Part shown: positions 33,443-43,372 of the stretch, one piece after another
How positions within the stretch are numbered: the first letter of the stretch is position 1
How the letters are laid out: each line of letters starts with the position of its first letter
Assembly (NCBI GenBank): GCA_036378315.1
Contig: DASUWU010000165.1
Span: forward strand, 1 to 64,000
Direction of reading: 5' to 3'
From: CALAED01 sp036378315
GTDB lineage: Bacteria; Actinomycetota; Actinomycetes; Streptosporangiales; Streptosporangiaceae
Length of the DNA: 64,000 nt
Position numbers and translations under genes: made by a program
The notes under the pieces: model-generated
Database searches by the model: none
Told to the model about the DNA's origin: nothing
Seen by the model: only the letters and a program-made list of their open reading frames with translations

Positions 33443-34605
33443 GCCGTACCTCCGGTCGGGGAACGGTCGGCGGCGTCGCCGCCGGATTCGGCCGCGGGCC
33501 GGGGGGCGTCGCCCGCGTGCGCGACGACGACGCCGGCCTGGATCGGGTCGTCGAGGTCGATGGCGATCCGCCCGTCCCTGACGAGATGCCCGAGCAGCGC
33601 GCTGACGTTGCGCGCGTACGCGGCCGACGCGGCGCCCGGCATGGTTGCGGGCAGGTTGTCGGCGCCGATCACGGTCACCCCGTTCTCGGTGACGACCGTC
33701 TCGCCCGGCACCGAACCGGCGACGTTGCCGCCCTGCTGGCTCGCGGCGATGTCGACCACCACCGAGCCTGGGCGCATCCCCTTGACCGCGGCGTCGGTGA
33801 CGAGCAGCGGCGGCCGCCGTCCCTTGACCCGCGCTGTGGTGATGACGACATCCTGCTTGACGATGTGCTCGGCCAGCTCGTCCTGCTGGTCGCGCTGCTC
33901 CGATTCGGTCAGCGGCCTGGCGTAGCCGCCCTCGCCCGCCGCCGACGCGACCGACTCCAGCTCGATGAAGGCGGCGCCCAGCGAAGCCACCTCGGCGCGC
34001 GCCGCGGGGCGCACGTCGTATCCCGTGACGACCGCGCCCAGCCGCCGCGCGGTGCCGATCGCCTGCAGGCCGGCGACGCCGGCCCCGAGCACCAGCACCC
34101 GCGCCGGCGGGACCGTCCCCGCCGCCGTGACGAGCAGGGGGAAGAAGCTCTCGTAGGTGTGCGCCGCCAGCACCGCGGCGGCGTATCCGGCCACGTTGTC
34201 CTGGGAGGTCAGCGCGTCCATCGACTGCGCGGCGCTGAGCGTACGCGGCAGGCCCTCGAAGTCGACCGCGGTGACGCCGCCGGCGGTCAGCTCGGCCAGC
34301 AGGCCGGGGTCGCCGGCCGTGCGCAGGGTGCCGATGACCGCCTGGCCCGGCCGGAGGCTCGCGGCGTCGGGTGTGCCCACGCAGACCACGACGTCGGCCC
34401 GCGCGTACAGGTCGGCGGACGGCGTCATCTCGGCGCCCGCGTCGGCGTACGCGGAGTCCGGGAACCGCGCGCCGAGCCCGGCGGCCGGCTCGACCAGCAC
34501 CGTGTAGCCCGCGTCAGTCAGGCGGCGTACGGCGTCCGGGGTCAGTGCCACCCGCCGTTCGCCCGGCGCCCTTTCTTTGATGACCCCAATGTTGAGCGTG
34601 GCCAT
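33439..34605 (-). CDS. pntAA: NAD(P) transhydrogenase subunit alpha, NAD-binding part
   Basis: A 388-residue soluble subunit homologous to alanine dehydrogenase. It has IGVIKERAPGERRVALTPDAV at the N-terminus, the dI NAD fold with VLVLGAGVAGLQAIGTARRLGA, and the mobile-loop region AGEGGYARPLTESEQRDQQ. GAGGAG precedes the ATG at 34605. The C-terminal 30 residues are low-complexity. It binds NAD(H) and passes hydride to PntB. The 253 bases upstream, up to the stress-protein gene, show no DosR-type box and no other gene. Confidence 0.95.
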   Translation of the reverse strand: MATLNIGVIKERAPGERRVALTPDAVRRLTDAGYTVLVEPAAGLGARFPDSAYADAGAEMTPSADLYARADVVVCVGTPDAASLRPGQAVIGTLRTAGDPGLLAELTAGGVTAVDFEGLPRTLSAAQSMDALTSQDNVAGYAAAVLAAHTYESFFPLLVTAAGTVPPARVLVLGAGVAGLQAIGTARRLGAVVTGYDVRPAARAEVASLGAAFIELESVASAAGEGGYARPLTESEQRDQQDELAEHIVKQDVVITTARVKGRRPPLLVTDAAVKGMRPGSVVVDIAASQQGGNVAGSVPGETVVTENGVTVIGADNLPATMPGAASAAYARNVSALLGHLVRDGRIAIDLDDPIQAGVVVAHAGDAPRPAAESGGDAADRSPTGGTA

Positions 34606-34858
34606 AGAAATCTCCTCGTCGCTCCCGACGTGTCCGCTCGGCCGCACCCTATCCCGCGGTATGTACCGCTCCGGTCGCGGCCGGCCCGCAATGCCCGAAC
34701 CGTCCGTGCCGATCAACTCCGCTTCGGACGCCGACCGCTGCCATGCCGTGCCGCGTTGGCGGCGAACGCACGCCAGGAGACGTAGGCGACGATACAGAGG
34801 CGAAAGATGGGCGCGAAAAGACGTACGTGAAAAGGAGACCGGAAAACCTCCGCGGCGG

Positions 34859-35410
34859 TCATCGGCCGAAGCCGCGAGAACGCTTCGTGCGCCCACGCGG
34901 CGGGGCGGCCTCCAGCGCGTCGGCGGGCGAGGAGAGCTCGGCGAAGGACGGGGCGGGGACCACCACGAGCGTCGCTCGGGCATGGCGCGCGCAGTAGCCC
35001 TGCGTCGAGCCCCTCAGCAGTCGGGACAGCAGGCGGCGCCGTCCCTGGCCGATGACGAGCAGGTCGCCGTCGTGGGCGAGCTCCGTCAGCACCGCGCCCG
35101 CATGGCCGTACGGACATGTGGCGGTGGCCTCCGGCCCCGCCGGTCCGGTCATCTCGGCCAGCAGCCTGGCGATCGCTACTGAGCTCCCGCGCTGGATCCC
35201 GGCCAGGTCGTCCACCGCGGGAACGGCGGGAACGCCGGGCAACGCGGGCGCCCGGACACCCTCCCGGTCGGGCTGGATCACGTGCGCCACGAGCAACGGC
35301 AGGTCACGCAGCCGTGCCTCGCCCACCGCCCAGGCCAGCGCCCATCGGGCGGCGGGAGAGTCGTCGAACCCCACGATGACGCGCGGAGTCTTGGTCCATA
35401 TCTGCCTCAC
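34859..35410 (-). CDS. Universal stress protein (UspA family)
   Basis: A 183-residue single Usp domain. VIVGFDDSPAARWALAWAVGEA opens the fold, and LLVIGQGRRRLLSRLLRGSTQ near the end is the G2xG9xG[ST] ATP-binding motif, so it is of the ATP-binding type. The GTG start at 35410 follows GGGAGC, and no ATG gives a comparable start. The tail after residue 155 is Pro/Arg-rich. A strong DosR-type box lies about 100 bases upstream, and Usp genes are classic members of the mycobacterial DosR regulon. Confidence 0.9.
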   Translation of the reverse strand: MRQIWTKTPRVIVGFDDSPAARWALAWAVGEARLRDLPLLVAHVIQPDREGVRAPALPGVPAVPAVDDLAGIQRGSSVAIARLLAEMTGPAGPEATATCPYGHAGAVLTELAHDGDLLVIGQGRRRLLSRLLRGSTQGYCARHARATLVVVPAPSFAELSSPADALEAAPPRGRTKRSRGFGR

Positions 35411-35510
35411 GGCCGGCGTGCTCCCTGATGGCTCCCTTGGACTTCCCCTTTTCCTCCTCAGTGCATCGGCGGCGGCGCGACGCGGGCAGAGGCATCGTGC
35501 TCCCCGGCCG

Positions 35511-35524
35511 GGGACTTTGGTCCT
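35511..35524. promoter_or_regulatory. DosR-type box between the Usp and PIG-L-like genes
   Basis: GGGACTTTGGTCCT is nearly identical to the core of the mycobacterial DosR consensus (GGGACTWWAGTCCC). It is 101 bases from the Usp start and 220 from the divergent PIG-L-like gene. The gene-free stretch 35411-35743 contains this box and the composite element at 35588. Confidence 0.65.
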
Positions 35525-35587
35525 TCGCACGGTGCGTAGCCGTCCCGGCCCGGTCGGTGGAACACCCGTGTCCGTTGCGGCGGCCCG

Positions 35588-35622
35588 AGGTCCCCTCGGG
35601 CTGGGGACCTTTGCCGCTGATG
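35588..35622. promoter_or_regulatory. Composite DosR-type element upstream of the PIG-L-like gene
   Basis: An inverted AGGTCCCC (35588-35595) and GGGGACCT (35603-35610), separated by 7 bases, run on into GGGACCTTTGCCGCTGATG. The same composite with one base less spacing occurs in front of the hydrogenase operon at 39838. It lies 122-156 bases before the GTG start. Confidence 0.6.
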
Positions 35623-35743
35623 CCGGCGGCCGGCAGCGGCGCACCCTGCGAATATGCGCACTTCGATGCGCGCCCGAGCTGCGCGCGTCGGACCAAAAAA
35701 CGAACCGGCCGGTGAAACGGCGAGGAAACGAGGGGAGGTCGTC

Positions 35744-36547
35744 GTGAACGTGATCATGCCGTACCACGGGGCGGCGATACGCTCCGGCTCTTGGGACGGC
35801 GGCCAGCACGCCGACCGCAGCCGCGAGCTCAGGCGCGCCAATGGCGCGGACACCCGCGCCACGCGCGGCGACGGTCTGCCCGACGCGCGCAGCGTGTTGG
35901 CGGTGGTCGGGCGTCCCGGCGACGAGGCGACCTATCTCGGTGCCCTGCTGGACGCCTTCCGCGCCGGCGGCACGGAGGTGAGCGCGCTCGCCTTGACCAC
36001 GGGCGAGGTCGCGCCCGGGCAGGGCGGTAGCGAGAGCAGGTCGCCCACCGTGAACCACTCCTCCGAGTTCGAGGTCTCGGCACTGGTGCTGCGGGTCACC
36101 CACCGGCTGATGGCCGACTATCCCGATGGCGGCCTCGCCGCGATTCCGGCGCACGAACGCGTGCGGGGGATCGTCGGCATGATCCGGCGGTGTTCGGCCG
36201 ACCTGCTGCTCACCGCGGACTCGGCGGGCGTCGATCCGCTGGTGCTGGAGACGACCTGCGCGGCCGGCCGGGCGGAAGGTGTCCCGGTGCTGGCATGGAC
36301 GCTGCCCGCGGGCGTCGCTGACGAGGTGCGCGCCGCCGGCGGCCTCGGCGTTCCTGACCACCCGCTGTGGCGTGCCGACCTCATGCTCAAGGTCTCGCGC
36401 CGGGCGCAGCGCCGGGCGATGCGGGCCCACCGCAGCCTGGGGGACGCGTCGCCCGCCCACCTGGTACGCCTCGACGTGCAGGGCGACCGGGAGTGGCTGC
36501 GCTGGCTGGTGCTGCCCGCTTCGCCGGCGGGCGGCCGGGAGGGGTGA
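35744..36547 (+). CDS. PIG-L deacetylase-like protein with degenerate zinc motif
   Basis: A 267-residue protein from GTG with GAGGGGAGG at 5 bases. LAVVGRPGDEATYLGALLDA aligns with the first motif of PIG-L/MshB deacetylases, normally AHPDDE. Here it is GRPGDE, so the zinc His and the catalytic Asp are both changed. The downstream second motif, normally HPDH, reads SAGVDPLV. The rest of the Rossmann-like pattern (SALALTTGEV, ADLLLTADSAG) is intact, so it looks like a folded protein that has lost hydrolase activity. It is followed 5 bases later by a CBS-BON gene and preceded by two DosR-type elements. Confidence 0.7.
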   Translation: MNVIMPYHGAAIRSGSWDGGQHADRSRELRRANGADTRATRGDGLPDARSVLAVVGRPGDEATYLGALLDAFRAGGTEVSALALTTGEVAPGQGGSESRSPTVNHSSEFEVSALVLRVTHRLMADYPDGGLAAIPAHERVRGIVGMIRRCSADLLLTADSAGVDPLVLETTCAAGRAEGVPVLAWTLPAGVADEVRAAGGLGVPDHPLWRADLMLKVSRRAQRRAMRAHRSLGDASPAHLVRLDVQGDREWLRWLVLPASPAGGREG

Positions 36548-36552
36548 TCGGG

Positions 36553-37149
36553 ATGCTGGTCCGGGAGGTGATGACGGAGCCCGTGGTGGCGCTCCCGCCC
36601 ACCGCGACCCTCAAGCAGGCCATCAAGCTGCTGTACGAGCGGGACATCACGGCCGCGCCCGTGGTGAACGGATACGGGCACATCATCGGGATCATCAGCG
36701 AGATGGACCTGCTGCGCGGCGAGTTCGCGGCCGGGCCGCCGGTCGCGGCCAGGCCGGCGTCCGAGCGGGAGGGACCGCCGGCCCGCCAGGTCGGGGACGT
36801 GATGACGCGGCATGTCATGACGGTCAGGGAACAGACCGACGTCGCGGAACTGGCCGAGCTGATGATGTCGACGGGCGTGAAGAGCGTGCCCGTCGTGCGC
36901 ACCGGCCGGCTCGTCGGCATCGTCAGCCGGCGCGACCTGATGGGCGTGCTCGCCCGCAGTGATGAGCGGATCCGCGACGACGTCGTCCAGGCGCTGGCCG
37001 ACTACGCGGCCGGCGAGCCGTCCTGGGAGGTGGCGGTACGGGACGGCGTGGTCGAGCTGAGCGGCGGTGGTGACGACGCGGCCGAGTACCTCGCCGACGT
37101 GATCATCCGAACGGTTCCCGGAGTCGTCCGTGTCCTCCATGTCCCATGA
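36553..37149 (+). CDS. CBS-pair and BON domain protein
   Basis: A 198-residue protein. Two CBS motifs (VREVMTEPVVALPPTATL to MDLLRG, and VGDVMTRHVMTVREQTDV to RRDLMGV) form a Bateman module that binds adenine nucleotides. A C-terminal BON domain (WEVAVRDGVVELSGG, VPGVVRVLHV) may bind phospholipid or protein. The ATG at 36553 is preferred over a GTG at 36544 because GGGAGGGG sits at proper distance. CBS proteins of this sort, including the mycobacterial Hrp1, belong to DosR regulons. It probably responds to AMP/ATP level under energy limitation. Confidence 0.9.
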   Translation: MLVREVMTEPVVALPPTATLKQAIKLLYERDITAAPVVNGYGHIIGIISEMDLLRGEFAAGPPVAARPASEREGPPARQVGDVMTRHVMTVREQTDVAELAELMMSTGVKSVPVVRTGRLVGIVSRRDLMGVLARSDERIRDDVVQALADYAAGEPSWEVAVRDGVVELSGGGDDAAEYLADVIIRTVPGVVRVLHVP

Positions 37150-37173
37150 GATGAGCGGCCGGCGCGGGCGCAA

Positions 37174-37187
37174 GGGACCTTGGTCCC
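37174..37187. promoter_or_regulatory. Perfect-arm DosR-type box upstream of hypCDE
   Basis: GGGACCTTGGTCCC has two exact 6-bp arms around TT, the best symmetric example in the window. It is 25 bases after the CBS gene and about 143 bases before hypC. Confidence 0.65.
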
Positions 37188-37329
37188 CGGCGGGAAGGGC
37201 ATGCGGCTCTGTCGAGCGCGCGCGTCGACTGCCGATGCTTGACTGCATGCCCGAGGCGTCCGGTATCGGCATCGAGCCCCGTGGTGGCGAGGCCCGCGGG
37301 GCCGCCAGTTCAGGAGGCCGGTGATCGGC

Positions 37330-37584
37330 GTGTGCCTGGGGATTCCCGGACGTGTGGTCGAACTGACCGACGACGGGCTGCGTATGGGAGTCGTCGACTT
37401 CGGCGGGATCCGCCGCGAGGTCTGCCTCGCCTACGCGCCAGAAACGCAGCTGGGCGACTACGTCATCGTGCACGTCGGCTTCGCGATCAGCCGTGTGGAC
37501 GAGGTGGAGGCCGCGCGGACCCTGGAGGTCATCCGTGCCATCCCCGACGCGCTCGAGGCCGAACTGGGAGAGGCCGCGCCATGA
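37330..37584 (+). CDS. hypC: [NiFe] hydrogenase assembly chaperone HypC
   Basis: An 84-residue HypC/HupF protein. The start is placed at the GTG at 37330 because HypC needs Cys as residue 2 (MCLGIPGRVVEL), which carries the Fe(CN)2CO group. AGGAGG at 37312-37317 is at the long end of spacing. The alternative GTG at 37321 would put three residues before the Cys. The remainder, VDFGGIRREVCLAYAPE and GDYVIVHVGFAISRVDE, is typical. The stop overlaps hypD by 4 bases. Confidence 0.93.
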   Translation: MCLGIPGRVVELTDDGLRMGVVDFGGIRREVCLAYAPETQLGDYVIVHVGFAISRVDEVEAARTLEVIRAIPDALEAELGEAAP

Positions 37585-38666
37585 AGTATCTGGACGAGTA
37601 CCGTGACCCGGCGCTGGCCAGGCGGCTGCTCGCCGACATCCACGCCACCGCCACCCGCCCCTGGACGATCATGGAGGTGTGCGGCGGCCAGACGCACACG
37701 ATCGTGCGGCAGGGCATCGACGAGCTGCTGCCGGACGGCGTCCGCATGATCCACGGCCCCGGCTGCCCGGTGTGCGTCACGCCGCTGGAAATGATCGACA
37801 AGGCCCTGTCGATCGCCGCCTGGCCGGACGTGATCTTCACGAGCTTCGGCGACATGCTGCGGGTTCCCGGCACGTCGACCGACCTGCTCGCGATGAAGGC
37901 GCGGGGCGCGGACGTACGTGTCGTCTACACGCCGCTGGACGCGGTGGACATCGCCGCCGCCAACCCGGACCGGCAGGTGGTCTTCTTCGCCGTCGGCTTC
38001 GAGACGACGGCGCCGGCGAACGCGATGGCCGTGCTGCGCGCCGACGCGCTCGACCTGTCCAACTTCAGCATGCTGGTCAGCCATGTGCTCGTGCCGCCGG
38101 CGATGACGTCGATCCTCGATTCGGCCGCGAACGAGGTCCAGGCTTTCCTGGCCGCCGGGCACGTGTGCGCGGTCATGGGCTGGACCGAGTACGAGCCCAT
38201 CGCCGCCCGCTACCGGGTGCCGATCGTCGTCACCGGATTCGAGCCGCTCGACCTGCTCGAAGGCATCCTCATGGCCGTGCGCCAGCTCGAGGAGGGACGG
38301 CACGAGGTCGAGAACCAGTACGCCAGGGCGGTCCGCCGGGACGGCAACGCCACGGCCCGCGCCGCGATGCGCACCGTCTTCCGGGTGACCGAGCGGATGT
38401 GGCGCGGCATCGGCGAGATCCCGGCCAGCGGCCTTACCCTTACGCCGGATTTTGCCCGTTTCGACGCGGAGCGGCGGTACGGTGTGGCCGCGCTCACCGC
38501 GGACGAGAACCCGGCCTGCATCGCCGGGAAGATCCTGCAGGGCACCAAGATCCCCACCGACTGCACCGCGTACGGCACCATCTGCACCCCGCGGCACCCG
38601 CTCGGCGCGCCCATGGTGTCGACCGAAGGCACCTGCGCGGCCTTCCACAACGCCGGACGGAGATGA
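37581..38666 (+). CDS. hypD: Hydrogenase maturation protein HypD
   Basis: A 361-residue iron-sulfur protein that assembles the Fe(CN)2CO unit with HypC. Conserved segments include IMEVCGGQTHTIVRQGI (active-site Cys), MIHGPGCPVCVTP and the C-terminal cluster region, with Cys in NPACIAGKIL, PTDCTAYG and CTPRHPLGAPMVSTEGTCAA. The gene begins at an ATG within the hypC stop and is followed by hypE after 40 bases. Confidence 0.96.
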   Translation: MKYLDEYRDPALARRLLADIHATATRPWTIMEVCGGQTHTIVRQGIDELLPDGVRMIHGPGCPVCVTPLEMIDKALSIAAWPDVIFTSFGDMLRVPGTSTDLLAMKARGADVRVVYTPLDAVDIAAANPDRQVVFFAVGFETTAPANAMAVLRADALDLSNFSMLVSHVLVPPAMTSILDSAANEVQAFLAAGHVCAVMGWTEYEPIAARYRVPIVVTGFEPLDLLEGILMAVRQLEEGRHEVENQYARAVRRDGNATARAAMRTVFRVTERMWRGIGEIPASGLTLTPDFARFDAERRYGVAALTADENPACIAGKILQGTKIPTDCTAYGTICTPRHPLGAPMVSTEGTCAAFHNAGRR

Positions 38667-38706
38667 CCGAGCATGACGGACGACCGACGATGACGGACGA
38701 CCAACG

Positions 38707-39777
38707 ATGACGATGGACCCGCTGACCGCCGCCTGTCCGCTGCCGCTGGCCGAGACCGAGCGCGTGTTGCTCGGGCACGGCTCAGGTGGTCGGCTCATGG
38801 CCGAGCTGCTCGCCGGCGTCATCGCGCCCGAGCTGGGCCTCGATGGGCCCGCCGAGGACGCGGCGATCGTCGGCCTCGGCGCGGGGGCCGGCCCGGCGGG
38901 CGACGCGGAGGTGGTCGTGAGCACGGACTCGTTCGTCGTCACGCCGCGCGCCTTTCCCGGCGGCGACATCGGGGAGCTCGCCGTCAACGGCACCGTGAAC
39001 GACCTCGCGATGCGGGGCGCCCGCCCGGTCGGGCTGTGCCTGGCGTACATCATCGAGGAGGGGTTGTGCCTCGACGAGCTGCGCGGCATCACCGCGTCGG
39101 CGGCGCGCGCGGCGCGCGCGGCCGGGGTGCGCGTCGTGTCGGGGGACACCAAGGTGGTGGGGCACGGGGCGGCGGACGGTCTCTACATCACCACGACCGG
39201 CTTCGGCGTGCGGCTGCCGGGCGCCGAGGTCTCCGCCGCGGGCGCTCGCCCGGACGACGTCGTGCTGGTCTCCGGGCCGATCGGGCTGCACGGCACGGCC
39301 ATCCTCAGCGTCCGGGAGGGGCTGGGGTTCGACGGGGAGATCGCGTCGGACACCCGGCCGCTGCACGACCTCGTCGCCGCCATGATCGAGGCCGGCGGGG
39401 CGGACGTGCACGCGCTGCGCGACCCCACCCGCGGCGGCCTGGCGAGCGCCCTGGTCGAGCTGGCCGAGACGTCGGGCGTCGGCGTCGAGGTGGACGAGGG
39501 CGCGATCCCGGTCCCCGGCACGGTCGCCGCCGCCTGCGAGCTACTCGGGCTCGATCCGCTGCACGTGGCCAACGAGGGCTGCCTGGTCGCGTTCGTCGCG
39601 CCCGAAGCGGCCCTCGAGGTGCTGGCCGCGATGCGCGCCCATCCCGCCGGCGCGCAGGCACGTCCGATCGGCAGGGCGGTCGCGGCCAAGCCAGGCATGG
39701 TCCGCATGCACACGCTGGTAGGCGCGACCAGGGTCGTGGACATGCTCGTCGGCGAGCAGCTTCCGCGCATCTGCTGA
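38707..39777 (+). CDS. hypE: Hydrogenase maturation protein HypE
   Basis: A 356-residue protein of the PurM/AIR-synthase fold. LGHGSGGRLMAELL is the ATP-binding start, VSTDSFVVTPRAFPGGDIGELAVNG the core, and the C-terminus PRIC provides the essential last Cys, which HypF carbamoylates and HypE dehydrates to thiocyanate, the CN source. hypA, hypB and hypF are not in this window and must lie elsewhere for the hydrogenase to mature. Confidence 0.96.
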   Translation: MTMDPLTAACPLPLAETERVLLGHGSGGRLMAELLAGVIAPELGLDGPAEDAAIVGLGAGAGPAGDAEVVVSTDSFVVTPRAFPGGDIGELAVNGTVNDLAMRGARPVGLCLAYIIEEGLCLDELRGITASAARAARAAGVRVVSGDTKVVGHGAADGLYITTTGFGVRLPGAEVSAAGARPDDVVLVSGPIGLHGTAILSVREGLGFDGEIASDTRPLHDLVAAMIEAGGADVHALRDPTRGGLASALVELAETSGVGVEVDEGAIPVPGTVAAACELLGLDPLHVANEGCLVAFVAPEAALEVLAAMRAHPAGAQARPIGRAVAAKPGMVRMHTLVGATRVVDMLVGEQLPRIC

Positions 39778-39837
39778 GCCGGCCGCCGCCCGCCGGCCGC
39801 CCGCCACCGCCGGCGTGCGCATGGCTGGGATGCGCAT

Positions 39838-39870
39838 GGTCCCAGGAGGAAGGGACCTTCGCCGCTGATG
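39838..39870. promoter_or_regulatory. Composite DosR-type element upstream of the hydrogenase operon
   Basis: GGTCCC (39838-39843), 8 bases, then GGGACCTTCGCCGCTGATG. This repeats the layout at 35588, including the GCCGCTGATG tail. It is about 92-124 bases before the first structural gene. Confidence 0.6.
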
Positions 39871-39961
39871 CGGGCCGCGCCCCGCGATGAAGGATCGAGG
39901 TGACACGGCCGGGCACGACGGGTCCCGGAACGACAGGGCCCGGTGAAAGGGGGACGCCGGC

Positions 39962-41157
<1,196 letters not shown>

Positions 41158-41161
<4 letters not shown>

Positions 41162-41679
41162 CTCCGCCACTGCTCGAACACCCCTTCCTCGCCGGGTTGC
41201 CGCACGCGGCCGAGCTGACCGGCCGGGCCAGGCTCGTCGAGTTCCCGCGCGCCGGCAGGCTGTTCGACGAGGGCGCCAGGGCCGACCGGTTCTGGCTGAT
41301 CCAGACCGGCAAAGTCGCCCTCGACCTGCACGTGCCGGGACGGGCGGACGTGGTGATCGAGACGCTCGGGGACGGCGACGTCGTCGGGTGGTCGTGGCTG
41401 TTCCCGCCGTACGCCTGGCATTTCGGGGCCAGGGCGGTGGCCGACACCACCGCGGTGGAGTTCGACGCCGCCGCCGTACGGGCCGTCTGCGACGCCGACC
41501 CGGTGCTCGGGCAGGCGCTCCTGCGGCGGTTCCTCGGCGTGATGTGCGACCGGCTGCAGGCCGCCAGGATCCGGCTGCTCGACCTGTACGCCAGGGACCC
41601 CTACCTCGAAACCCCGCCGGCGACGCCGCCTTCGGGGCCGCCGCCTGCCACCGCCCCGGCCGCCGGGAGCCGGCCGTGA
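41158..41679 (+). CDS. Cyclic-nucleotide-binding-domain protein within the hydrogenase operon
   Basis: A 173-residue CNB-fold protein from GTG overlapping the hyhB stop. LVEFPRAGRLFDEGARADRF and WLIQTGKVALDLHVPG are the first strands. The phosphate-binding cassette, usually a GE...RA motif, reads GWSWLFPPYAWHFGARAV, so the Glu that binds ribose is replaced and nucleotide binding is doubtful. There is no helix-turn-helix, so it is not a Crp-type regulator. Placed between two structural subunits, it may be an accessory or regulatory subunit of the enzyme. Confidence 0.85.
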
Positions 41680-42524
41680 CCGCGATGCTGCCCGCGCCGT
41701 ACCGCGTCATCGACCGCCACGAGGAGACCTACGACACCGTCACGCTGCGGCTCGAACCGGTCGGCGCCGCGATCCCCGACTTCCGGCCCGGGCAGTTCAC
41801 CATGCTGTACGCGTTCGGCGTCGGCGAGGTGCCCATCTCGATCAGCGGCGACGGGAGTGGCGGCGGCCGGACCGCCGGCGGCGACGGCGCCGGCCCCGTC
41901 CTGGTGCAGACGCTGCGCGCGGTCGGCGCCGTGACGCGGGCGCTGTGCGACGCACGGCCGGGAATGACGGTCGGCGTGCGCGGCCCGTACGGGAGCGACT
42001 GGGACGTCGCGGGCGCGGCCGGCCAGGACCTCGTGATCGTCGCGGGCGGCATCGGGCTCGCCCCGCTGCGTCCCGTCGTGCTCGCGGCCCTCGCCGACCG
42101 GGACCGCTACCGCCGCGTGGTGCTCCTCGTGGGCGCCAGGACGCCGCGGGACCTGCTGTTTCCCGCCGAGATCGCCGCCTGGCGCGAACGCGGGATCGAG
42201 GTCGCCGTCACGGTGGACCAGGCCGACGCCGGGTGGACCGGCGATGTGGGCCTGGTGACCGCCCTGGTCGACCGCGCGGTCTACGACCCCGCCCGATGCG
42301 CGGCGTTCGTGTGCGGGCCCGAGGTGATGATGCGGTTCACCGCGCGCTCGCTGCTGCGCAGGGGTGTGCCGGCGCACCGGATCAGGGTCTCCCTGGAACG
42401 CGACATGAAATGCGGCGTCGGGCTGTGCGGGCACTGCCAGCTCGGCCCGCTGCTGGTGTGCAGGGACGGTCCCGTCGTCCGCTACGACGGCGTCGCCGAT
42501 CTGATCGTCGTCAAGGAGCTGTAG
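41676..42524 (+). CDS. hyhG: Group 3b hydrogenase gamma subunit, FAD/NAD(P)-binding
   Basis: A 282-residue ferredoxin-NADP reductase-like subunit. FRPGQFTMLYAFGVGEVPIS is the FAD-binding strand region, VIVAGGIGLAPLRPV the NAD(P) nucleotide loop, and CGVGLCGHCQLGPLLVC near the C-terminus holds the [2Fe-2S] cluster. It exchanges electrons with NADP(H). It starts at GTG inside the previous stop; an ATG nine bases later is an alternative. A Gly-rich insert (GDGSGGGRTAGGDGAG) interrupts the flavin domain. Confidence 0.94.
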   Translation: MTAMLPAPYRVIDRHEETYDTVTLRLEPVGAAIPDFRPGQFTMLYAFGVGEVPISISGDGSGGGRTAGGDGAGPVLVQTLRAVGAVTRALCDARPGMTVGVRGPYGSDWDVAGAAGQDLVIVAGGIGLAPLRPVVLAALADRDRYRRVVLLVGARTPRDLLFPAEIAAWRERGIEVAVTVDQADAGWTGDVGLVTALVDRAVYDPARCAAFVCGPEVMMRFTARSLLRRGVPAHRIRVSLERDMKCGVGLCGHCQLGPLLVCRDGPVVRYDGVADLIVVKEL

Positions 42525-42580
42525 GAGACCGCCGGAGCCGCGTGAGCCATGGAGAGCGTAGAGATCCGAGAGGAGCGGCG

Positions 42581-43372
42581 ATGACCCCGCCGACGCTGGC
42601 CGTGTGGAAGTTCGCCTCGTGCGACGGGTGCCAGCTGACCTTGCTCGACTGCGAGGACGAGCTGCTGGCGCTGGCCGGCGAGGTCGAGATCGCGCATTTC
42701 CTGGAGGCGTCGAGCGCGGTCGCCGACGGCCCGTACGACCTGTCGCTGGTCGAGGGATCGATCACCACGGCCGCGGACGCCGAACGGATCAGGCACGTGC
42801 GCGAGATCTCGCGGACGCTCGTCACGATCGGCGCGTGCGCCACGGCGGGCGGCATTCAGGCGCTGCGCAACTTCGGGGACGTCGCCGAGTTCACGTCGGT
42901 GGTGTACGCCAGGCCCGAGTACATCAGCACGCTCGCCACGTCGACGCCGATCGCGGCGCACGTGCCCGTCGACTTCGAGCTGCGCGGCTGCCCGATCGAC
43001 AAGCGCCAGCTGCTCGAGGTGTTGACGGCCTTCCTGCACGGCCGCCGGCCGAACACGCCGGCGCACAGCGTCTGCCACGAGTGCAAGGCCCGCGGCACGG
43101 TGTGCGTCATGGTGGCGCACGGCACGCCCTGCCTCGGTCCGGTCACCCACGCCGGCTGCGGCGCCATCTGCCCGGCGTACGGGCGCGGCTGCTACGGGTG
43201 CTTCGGGCCGATGGAGTCGCCCAACCCGCGGTCGCTGACGACCTGGCTGGGCGCGCGGGGGGTGCCGGACGGCGAGCTGGACCGGGTGTTCGCCACGTTC
43301 AACGTCGCCGCGTTCGACGCGGTTTCCACCGGGGCGGCTTCCACGAAGGATGGTCATGACGCATCGCAATGA
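42581..43372 (+). CDS. hyhS: Group 3b [NiFe] hydrogenase delta (small) subunit
   Basis: A 263-residue subunit. The proximal cluster Cys pair is Cys14 and Cys17 in FASCDGCQLTLLDC, with further ligands in TIGACATAGGIQA and the VCHECKARGTVC, CGAICPAYGRGCYGCFGP stretches, giving three [4Fe-4S] clusters. There is no Tat signal, so the enzyme is cytoplasmic. AGAGGAGCGG precedes the ATG. Its end overlaps the large subunit by 17 bases. Confidence 0.95.
   Translation: MTPPTLAVWKFASCDGCQLTLLDCEDELLALAGEVEIAHFLEASSAVADGPYDLSLVEGSITTAADAERIRHVREISRTLVTIGACATAGGIQALRNFGDVAEFTSVVYARPEYISTLATSTPIAAHVPVDFELRGCPIDKRQLLEVLTAFLHGRRPNTPAHSVCHECKARGTVCVMVAHGTPCLGPVTHAGCGAICPAYGRGCYGCFGPMESPNPRSLTTWLGARGVPDGELDRVFATFNVAAFDAVSTGAASTKDGHDASQ

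Noticed and set aside
34606..34858. Possible small gene between pntAA and the Usp gene.
   Set aside because: Frames on both strands are short, have no ribosome binding site or family-like segment, and seem to be chance openings.
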